From positions 2,623,346 to 2,687,345 of the forward strand of contig CM074761.1 of assembly GCA_037355855.1 (NCBI GenBank): a stretch of DNA of 64,000 nucleotides. The letters run 5' to 3'. Every line of letters starts with the position of its first letter. Position 1 is the first letter of the stretch. A program made the position numbers and the translations under genes. Below are positions 11,219 through 19,431 of the stretch, piece after piece. The notes below the pieces were generated by a model, which was not told where the DNA came from, did not search any database, and saw only the letters and a program-made list of their open reading frames with translations. The stretch comes from Pseudo-nitzschia pungens (lineage: Eukaryota; Bacillariophyta; Bacillariophyceae; Bacillariales; Bacillariaceae).

Positions 11219-13055
11219 TTAACCCTGCGTACCGCTGACGATGGCGATTTCCTTCGGAGGCCCGGCATCTCCTTCCAATCGATCCGTCTCTTTTGTCCCA
11301 TCGAGGACGTAGCGAGACCTGAGATCCGTATCGCAATTTATCATGCACAGTTTCAGAGTCCCGATCCGTTTTCTCAGGGCTCTCCGAACGACGTCGTGAT
11401 CGCCGTGGCACACGTGGCGGCGGTTTTGGCTGGTGACCCACAGCACCTCGAGATTGGGACAGGCACCGGGGCCGTCGAGCGCGTTCCAGCACTCGTCGCG
11501 AAAGAAGCCGCAATCGACGACGTACAACCACCTCAATTCGGTGCATTGCGCGATGATTGCTTCGAGGCCCTCGTCGACGGCCAGGGTTGCTCCGGAAGAA
11601 CCGGTGCAGGCTTGTGTCGTATACAGCGTGAGCCCTCTGAGTCGTTTGCACGATGGCCAGGGCGTGCAGTATTTCGTTGCTAATGATGCACTCGGTCAAG
11701 GAAAAGCATAGCAAGCTGTCCCTGCATTTGTCGATCAGTTTGACCAGGACGTTCGGGTCCACCTTTTGGCTGTGCTTCCTCGAAGGGCCCCCGTTTTGGA
11801 AACCATTTAGAAATAAGCACTCGGTTTCGGGCGTGACAGCCTCTAGAAGATTGGTTTCCCTAAGGAGGACATTCCCCAGTTTTGGGATGGATCATGTCCA
11901 GGTGGCACGCGTCCACAATGGTCGGGTTTTTGGAGTGGTGGTTCAGATCGGTCTTCGGTAAAAACGCCACGGCCGGGTAGGTCTGATTTGGCTTTCGGAA
12001 GGTCGTGTACTGAACGCCATCCCCGTCGATGCAGAGCCCCCTCATAGCATAATTGCGATCCGACAGGCGCTGGACGAGATAGTAGTAGGAATGCAACGGG
12101 GGTCCATGGCCGGTTTTGGCATAGTCTTTCGCCGGGTGCTGCTGTCCTCCAGCAACGCAGCAGGGATTGCGAAGGAAGCGATCGGTGTCAATGGTCGCGA
12201 GGATGGCTTTCTCGGCGTGCTTGACCTCTCCGAACTTGCGATTCTGTCGGAGCCCGTGGAGGCTCCGACTTGACGAGATATCGCTTTATCTGCTTCCCCA
12301 CCATGTCCTCTTGGTCGCCGTCCTCGTACTTAATTCTGTAGTACTTTGTTTTGACGTCGTACGATAGCACCTCCCCGCTGTAAGAGACTCCGCCAAACTT
12401 TTTGGATATTTTCGTTCCAAGCGGGATACGTCGTTGTGTTTGTCTCGATGTACCTTTTGATCTGCCTCTCCACCATGTCCTCTTGGTCGCCGTCCTCGTA
12501 CTTCACTTTGTAGTATTTCGTTTCGTCGTCGTACGAAACGACTTCTCCGCTGTAATAGGCTCCGTCGAACATTTTGGATATTTTCGTTCCGACGGGATAC
12601 GTCTCGGACGATGTTTCGTCTGCTTCGGTTTTTGGCATTTTGTTGCTCACTACCGCTCTCGTCGATGACCGGGTCCTCTTTGCCGGGATGTCGACTTTTT
12701 CGCTCTTTGTTGCCGTGGCATCCTCGATGCGAATGCAAAAGTCCTCGCCGTTGAGGCTGCGATCCGGGCTGTCCGGGGTGTTGTACGTGCTGTCCAGGGT
12801 GTTGTACGGAGGAGGCTCGTTGCCATAGACGCCTTCCGCCCAAGATTGAAAGTGGGGGTTGTCGGAACGCTCCCGCTTGGCCGCCTTGATTGCATCGGCT
12901 TTCGTCACGTACGTCCCGATAACGCGGCGGGTGATGTAGCCCTCGTGCGGGTGCAGACCACCGATGCGCGGGCATGATTCGAAGACGACACGGTATCCTC
13001 CCGAAGACGCGTCCACCACGGAAACCTCGTCCGCTTCCTCCGGCTTGCCGCTCAT
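11219..13055 (-). pseudogene. Tudor-repeat / LRR gene broken by four frameshifts
   Basis: Reading minus from ATG 13055 there is an N-terminal region followed by two tandem copies of a Tudor-like module. Each copy has Gly-Thr-Lys-Ile-Ser-Lys, Tyr-Ser-Gly-Glu-Val, Lys-Tyr-Tyr, then Lys-Tyr-Glu-Asp-Gly-Asp-Gln-Glu-Asp-Met. Copy 1 is intact (about 12590-12450). Copy 2 has one extra base near 12417, which throws its first half out of frame. A second break lies around 12240-12265, a third near 11864 (a TAG replaces Leu-Arg), and a fourth near 11640. Past the last, LRR text appears (Leu-Glu-Ala-Ile-Ile-Ala-Gln-Cys-Thr-Glu-Leu, then Leu-Tyr-Val-Val-Asp-Cys-Gly). Tudor modules bind methylated Lys/Arg in chromatin or RNA proteins. 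Tudor and LRR parts could be one gene or two neighbours. Four breaks in 1.8 kb argue for decay. Confidence 0.65.
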
Positions 13056-14216
13056 TGCGATTGCAATTCGATTGCTGTATCCGATCCCGCAACCAACCAA
13101 TCCGTTCAACGACAGAAAGAACAACCAACGGCGCTGGGACTCAATGCAATATGTAATAGAACGGAACCAAACCAAACCAAACCAAACCAAATCACACGAA
13201 TGTCAACTGGTGACGAATGAGTACGAAGTAAGATTGCTGTAAAGGGCAAGAACTATATCGTATTTTGCTACTGTACGATCTCAAAAAAGAATGAATGAAT
13301 CGCAAGATCTTTTGCTCAACCGTAAGCCTTACCGGTACTTGTGTCGTACAGAAAAGTGGGGTAAGATTACAGATACCAATGTTAACCGTACCGGTAATTA
13401 CCGATCGATCCTACCGGTATTATTGCCGTTCGGGTAAGTTACGGTAAGATTACGGTAAGATTACGTACTGCGAAGGGTAATATATGCAGAGGAACCTGCC
13501 ATCAACAGAACACCACCGCTCTCTCGGATGGATCATTCTGGACGGGGGCGCACTTTTTCAAGAAAAGGGGGGAACCATTCCGGTGTGCGCCAAGTCGTGA
13601 CCAAAAAGAATCCCATCCAACTTTGATCTTGGAAACATTATCAAAATGCTAAAGTGCTGGGTGATCAACAAGAACAACCACCACTTCACCAGCAGTACTA
13701 CCTGCCTCCTCCTCTATTAGCACTCTCCACCAGCAGCTCGTCCCAGAGGACCAGGTACAAACTCACCATGTGACTTACTACTCTCAATCGCACTGGGAGA
13801 AAAAGAGCTCGGAGAAAACAGAGATGAAGAGGGGACAACTTTTGCATGGCGCACGATACGTACCGTACCGTTACTGTACGGTAGGAGGTATGCTGTACTA
13901 GGACTATTCAATACGGTTGTGAAGTCGACTTCGGGGGTAAGATCTTCCGTATTTTGTATTTTTAAAAAAGGTAGGTATGTAGTATTCTCAATTCCGCGCC
14001 CGACAAGCAAACGGTCTCGTAAATAATTACGATCGCGAACTCGGATCATCGCCAAATCTAATCCCCGAATAAAAATTTACGATTGAGTAGAATGTAGAAT
14101 GTGTGACTGGTGTTCAGTGTTCAGTGTTCCTTTCACGAAAACGAACAAACTGATCGATGGGGCAAAGGTGGAGTAATCATCTATACACTTGCTAAAACTG
14201 TCATCAGAAAACCTAA
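13056..14216. other. Intergenic region rich in ACCGGTA/GTAAGATTAC motifs
   Basis: No gene is strongly supported. A minus open frame at 13717-14055 (112 codons) has no domain. The sequence contains GTAAGATTAC at 13361, 13443 and 13455 and several ACCGGTA copies, the densest cluster in the left half of the window. A CCAAA-type microsatellite lies near 13165-13192. Confidence 0.5.
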
Positions 14217-15197
14217 ATGAACGAATATGACGAAGTAGAAAGAAGGATAGGCTGCACCAGAGGCAGAAACACGGGTCGCATGATGCCGTTGCCTCCGGCG
14301 TTGTCGTCCTCGCCTTCCTATTCCTTATCGATGTCTTCGGGGATTTCCGCGTCTTCTTTTCAGTCGCAAAGATCACTAGGATCGACGACTTCCTTCAATT
14401 CGTCGTCGAATTGGAAATCGAGGTGCAGAATGACGGGTGAATATTGTGCCGCTGGCCACGAATTGATTCAGATACCGGTTGTGGACCGTCAGCGTTATTT
14501 GCAGCGAAAAGAATGGCTTTTGCAACAACAAGAGGAGCTGCGGTCGGGGGGCTATCATCATCCACACGAGGCACCGATTTCAATCGCCGAAACAGCATCA
14601 CACGCACCCATTATTATAGAATGCGATTGTTGCTCCAAAGTAATGACAAAGAACCAGTACATTGCGGGTTGTTGTTTGGAATGCGACATCGATGTTTGTG
14701 GCGATTGCTTCAAGAAGGGACAGTCGTACATTGATGTAGTTCTGCAAGAATCTCGGGAAAACGATTTGTGCGATGAACAGCGTCAAGAGCAGGAGCTCGA
14801 ACGCCAAGCATATCAAAACCACGAACGCCACAATCGTCACAGGCCTACGTACATTGGGACAGGCAGGGTCAACTACGACGACTATCCCGATCCTACTGTT
14901 TTCCAATGGAAATTTACTGGAAGCAGTGATCCCAACGCTTCTGTTGCACCGATCGAATACTTTGAAAAAGATTTCGGGAAAGAGATCGGGGTGATCCGGT
15001 TGGATTTTTACTACACTATTGGAACCGTGCATACGTTCATTGTCGATCCAGTGAGCGGAGAAGTCCGTGAATTGTTCACTAAATCTCAGCAAAAAATGTC
15101 GCAGCAATCGTATCGGAAGATCCTGAAAGACCCGCGTTCCTACAGAAACGAACGCTACAAAAAGGGATCAAACTATTACAGAGAAAGACGACGATAA
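14217..15197 (+). CDS. ZZ-like zinc-finger protein
   Basis: A 326-codon ORF starts at ATG 14217. Residues 1-65 are Ser-rich and disordered. Residues about 134-168 hold a cysteine cluster with spacing Cys-x-Cys-Cys, then Cys-Cys-x2-Cys, then Cys-x2-Cys-Phe, which fits a ZZ-type cross-brace zinc finger. A Tyr-Cys-Ala-Ala-Gly-His lies earlier, at residues 77-81, and could supply further ligands. The second half is charged and ends in a basic Arg/Lys/Tyr tail, which could suit nucleic-acid contact. ZZ fingers usually bind protein N-termini or act in scaffold and ubiquitin pathways. The exact role is unknown. No signal peptide or membrane segment is seen. Confidence 0.75.
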   Translation: MNEYDEVERRIGCTRGRNTGRMMPLPPALSSSPSYSLSMSSGISASSFQSQRSLGSTTSFNSSSNWKSRCRMTGEYCAAGHELIQIPVVDRQRYLQRKEWLLQQQEELRSGGYHHPHEAPISIAETASHAPIIIECDCCSKVMTKNQYIAGCCLECDIDVCGDCFKKGQSYIDVVLQESRENDLCDEQRQEQELERQAYQNHERHNRHRPTYIGTGRVNYDDYPDPTVFQWKFTGSSDPNASVAPIEYFEKDFGKEIGVIRLDFYYTIGTVHTFIVDPVSGEVRELFTKSQQKMSQQSYRKILKDPRSYRNERYKKGSNYYRERRR

Positions 15198-15469
15198 CAT
15201 ATCATGATTCCACGCTGCAACAAAATGACAAGTGACATGGTCTGAGAGAGATGAGGGAATTTCCGAAAGTGGAAAACGGGGAGTTCTACCGCCGTGTGAC
15301 AAAAGTTGTCCGCGTTGCAGATGCGTAGCAAGAGTACCTAACATCCGGAATTCCGGCAAGCAATACTATACAAATTAGAATGGCAATCGTTAGAGTAATC
15401 AATTGGTTGATACTATTATATACCGCAAAACCATGCAGCAGCTATGCAATACATTTCCCTCCTCCGACA

Positions 15470-18356
15470 CTAGTTTGAAATTTCATCATCTTCATCTTCA
15501 TCTTCATCCATGTCGGTCAATTTATCGTAGAATGAAAACACCATGAGAAGCGAGATGGCACACAATAGAGCCATGGGGGCAAACAAACCGTTGAGAAGCA
15601 TGCCCATTCCGAGAGATCCGGCTACGGCGCTGATAAGTACATCCCCAGTGGATCGCGCAAAAGTTCCGGCTTCGGTTGCCAAAAATCCACTGTTGAATGT
15701 GCCTCTCGCCCACGAGGTCGGAATGGTCTTGCTCAACAAGGACATATTCACCCCTTCGAGACCGTTTGTACTCAGAAAAATACCCACCCCAAAAACAACA
15801 TACTGGTAGACCGAGTATGAATCAGGATCATAATCGATCACTCCGAGTACACTTATTAGCATTATTATCAATGCCGCTACGATCAATTCTCGGTCCTCGT
15901 ATTTTTGGCTGAGCTTGGCAACCACGAAATTGACAGGAAACCTATAAAATCAGCGACAACAACACATGTCGGGAGACAAGAAAGTATATCAGAAACCTCC
16001 AAGGAGAAAACTCTGTCGCGGAGAATCAGTCACACAACTTTGATGGAAACCATTGTGCCCTTACATCAACAAAGCGACACAAGCCAGAAAAAGACCGGAT
16101 TGTTTGGAATCCCAGCTGAAGTAGTACTTTCCGATTGTGCTCGTGGATGACATGAGCATTTCTAATACCAATTTCAAAACAAAATACATCCACAATGACA
16201 CCATGACTGCGACATTCTTCCACAATGGGGGCTCCTTGGAGTCACAGACAAACTTTGAACTTGTGTCGATCGTATCCGTTTCCAGATCTCCATTTCTGTA
16301 CGATATCAACGGTTCGGTTTCTCCTTTCTTAATAATATCATCAAAATTTCCATTCGTTACAATCATTTCCATTTTTTGAATAAGTCTTGGCGATAAATGA
16401 CTTGTTGGCTTTCCATAGAGGTGAGAGCGATCGGGTTCTTCAAAGAATGCCACTAACGCAACGACGAAAATCCCCCAAATAACCACCATAATCCAGGCAG
16501 TTGCATTTACATCGGACCAGAATAGGTTCGAAGCATTGAAACTAAGATGACCAACACCGAACGCAGCGGCAGGTCCAGCAGCCATACCAAGAGCCGCATA
16601 CGTAACGAAATCAGCAGAAGCAGCCGTTCGATCTGCTTTGCTGAATACGTCCGCAATGTAACGTCGATTGATCGATCTTGCGCTACCGAAACCGACTAAA
16701 AAGCGTCCGATCAATACCATGTTGATCGAATTGTATCTCAAGGCTAGGGCATAAAATATATTTCCGGAGAAAGAGGAAACTGCTGCAAAAATCAATGGAT
16801 TTCGGTAAGAATAATTCGACCAGAAACCATACAAGACTGTTGCGATGAGTGCGGCATTTGGTGTCATCCCGATAATCTGTTTTGAAAAGCAACTCCGAGC
16901 AATCGAAAGAGGAATGAGAGGACCCAAATCATTTTTGGACAAGCTTCACTCGCATGCAGCTCTGTGCGACACTTACATATCCAGACATGGATTCATCGGA
17001 CCCCAAACGCAGGGCGTAATTTCCGACACTCGGTGCAACGATGTAATAATTCGCCATGTACAAAAAGGTTGACACCAAGTTTAGCATCGAACTCAATTTT
17101 TGAACCGACGTGAATTCCGAAGCCGGAGTTTTCTCGTCGTCGGCCCCATCCTGATCCTTGTCGACAAATATCAGGGCTTGCGCCGCTACTAGTTCCGCGT
17201 ATTTGGACGTTTGCCTAAGACGACTACGCGCGGCATTGATTTGGTCCAATATTGGTTCCCACTGACATGTAATGGTTGTAGAAAGCAAGTGACTTGGTTG
17301 ATTGGCCGAATTCAGAACAAGCATGTGATCGTGGCGATCGTCGTACGTTTCGTGGCGATCCTCGTACGTTTTGTGAGAAGCACTGTCTGACCGAGTCGAT
17401 AGTTCCTGAGACGGTATCGGACATTTGTTGTTGTGCTGTTGCGTGGAATCCATTGCAATCTCGATATCAGCATCCATAGAGTCATACGAAGAAATATGTG
17501 GCATTGACCTACTCCTCCTGCGTCTTTGGTGTTGGCTAGCAGTCTTCGCGGCATCGGTTAACGTTAACAAATGGAGCTCAAGGAAATATAGGTCATCAAA
17601 TGCCCTCCGAAGCGACAGAATGAGTGCTGACAGGCCGCCGAAGTTAAAGAGCCTTTCCAAATGACAATCCTTCATTACTTCGCCATCAATGTCACGATCA
17701 TTTCTACCACCGGCGTGATTCAGGTAGATCCCACTCAGTTGGTTGTGAGGGAAGTTTTTGTCGTGTTTCTTCAATATCTTCCGAAGTCCGGTTAGATTCA
17801 TGTCCACAAAGTTGACGAATTGCAACAAATCTTGAGCAAACGTTCGGTGCCGATCGGTCGAATTTTTGAGATGAGCCCATACGTCCGTTTTGTCCTCTTC
17901 GGATGGCATTGTCTGTGTCCAATCATCCTGGAGGTGTCCCGGCTCTTGCATCAAAGACACGACCTTTCTTTTCAGACTCTGTCCATCCTTGGACATTTCG
18001 AACAAGTGCTCCGCGAGCTGACCTTCTCGAACTATCACAAACAGGACAATCTTTTGGATTTCGTGGTCCAGCATGCGCCGGAATTCCAACTCAGCAACAC
18101 AGCCGTCGGACAGAATATCGTTGATCACGAGGCTCGTGGTGCTTTTCGTTTTGCCACGTATTGGACTCCGCATTCTTGAACTCAATGTCTGGATCAGAGT
18201 GCTGTCATCGGCATGCTGCAATTGCTGCTCTAGCAGGTGTTTATGTTTGGCTTTCACGGCCTTCTTGATGAGTTTTTTCAGAGCCTTGTAATCGATGTAA
18301 TATTCCTTCCACTCGTCAACCTGCGAGGTCAACAACGTCTTTCCGAATTCCACCAT
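15470..18356 (-). CDS. SPX-MFS phosphate transporter (vacuolar type), three exons
   Basis: Exons are 18356-16977, 16876-16065 and 15941-15470, totalling 887 codons. The N-terminus starts Met-Val-Glu-Phe-Gly-Lys and has Tyr-Tyr-Ile-Asp-Tyr-Lys-Ala-Leu-Lys-Lys. Near residue 195 comes Lys-Ile-Leu-Lys-Lys-His-Asp-Lys. These are the SPX signature helices whose Lys residues bind inositol pyrophosphates. From about residue 410 a major-facilitator fold begins (Tyr-Ile-Val-Ala-Pro-Ser), with Gly-Arg-Phe-Leu-Val-Gly-Phe-Gly-Ser-Ala in the next part, a central hydrophilic loop, and a C-terminal helix set with Gly-Thr-Phe-Asn-Ser-Gly-Phe. It ends in an Asp/Glu tail. SPX-MFS proteins load or release vacuolar phosphate according to cell phosphate status. 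Both introns obey GT-AG and restore frame exactly, so I regard the gene as intact. Confidence 0.92.
15942..16064 (-). other. Intron 2 of the SPX-MFS gene (123 bp)
   Basis: The minus-strand donor is GTAAGGGC inside an ATG codon (AT|G) and the acceptor is TTTTATAG. The join reads Leu-Leu-Met-Phe-Pro-Val-Asn-Phe-Val-Val, which is a continuous hydrophobic helix. Confidence 0.85.
16877..16976 (-). other. Intron 1 of the SPX-MFS gene (100 bp)
   Basis: On the minus strand the donor is GTAAGTGTC after Met-Ser-Gly-Tyr, and the acceptor is CAAAACAG before Ile-Ile-Gly-Met-Thr. It is phase 0. Skipping it joins the first MFS helix to the next without a stop. Confidence 0.85.
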
Positions 18357-19431
18357 GATGGATTGGAGCGCAGAGTCGAGGGGAACAATGCGCTTGATTG
18401 ATTGTTACTGCGAGCGATAACAGAAATGACACACTTGTAATCGTCCCTCCCTTTCGAAGACAGAAAGTTCAACAACGTGGGATCACGCGTTGTTTGCCTT
18501 TCCGTTCTCAACAAAAGAAGGGATGTGAAACGTCACAGGTGCTTCTGCAATGCAAATCCCGCAAATACGGTACCGTAGAGATCGACAGGTTGTGCTCAGA
18601 CAATATATATCGATTGAACACCTTACTCGTACACAAATAATACGTAGTAATACGAAGTAAGAATGGCCTAATAATGTGTTGCGAGTACAACATGTAAGGT
18701 ATGTACTTGTACGATTAAGGTTTCTTGTACGTACTTGTATTGTAATCGGATTCAACCTATTTTGGAAATCGAAAATCGGTGCAATCTCAATCTCAAATCG
18801 GAATAACAACACTAATACTAATAATGCGTGATCGACGACGTGGATTCATTTAAATTCGTCTACCGGTAGTGTCGGGCTTTGGTGATTGGCCCTGTCATGA
18901 ATCTTCCCCAAAAACAGGAAGAAACGACATCATGCCAGACAAGTTTTGTGTTATGAAAACCTCTGATTTCAATATTATTAAGCCTTAATCTGTACCGAGT
19001 AAATTATTGCGTGATCGACGACGTCGATTCATTTCAATTCGTCTATTGTCGGACTTTGGTCCTGCCATGAATCTTCCCAAAAAACGGAGAAGAAAACATC
19101 ATGTTGTGTGTCAGATGAAAGCCTCTGATTTCAATACTCTTTACCGAGTACATCACGCAGGTAGTAAATTCTCCCACGTTCAATCTGTGCGAGATTAAAT
19201 GGATACATGACTCTCACAAGAAGTTATGGAACAAGCATCTCCCTCCGTGGCATATCGATCCAAATTATTGTAGACAGAAACATTTAAAAAAACGGAAACA
19301 AACTGTATTTCTTGATATATATATTTAGTTCTTGCACCAGAAAACGATGGTGACCATTTTGGAATGCCAGTCATCGTGTCAACCATGGATGATCGTTGCT
19401 TTGGTATTGTTTCTTGCCTGAGGTAACGCGT
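18357..19431. other. Intergenic region with a tandem duplication
   Basis: No gene is supported. It includes the direct repeat listed at 18822-19180 and several GTACTTGTA/TACGTA-type short motifs. Confidence 0.5.
18822..19180. repeat. Tandem duplication, period about 183 bp, two diverged copies
   Basis: Both copies begin with TGCGTGATCGACGACG (18825 and 19008). Both then contain GATTCATTT, ATGAATCTTCCC, ACATCATG and CCTCTGATTTCAATA in the same order, with small indels. Divergence is clearly more than a few percent, so this is an old non-coding duplication. Confidence 0.8.

Noticed and set aside
16137..16379. Plus-strand frame inside the SPX-MFS gene
   Set aside because: It overlaps exon 2, whose minus frame encodes transporter helices and splices correctly.
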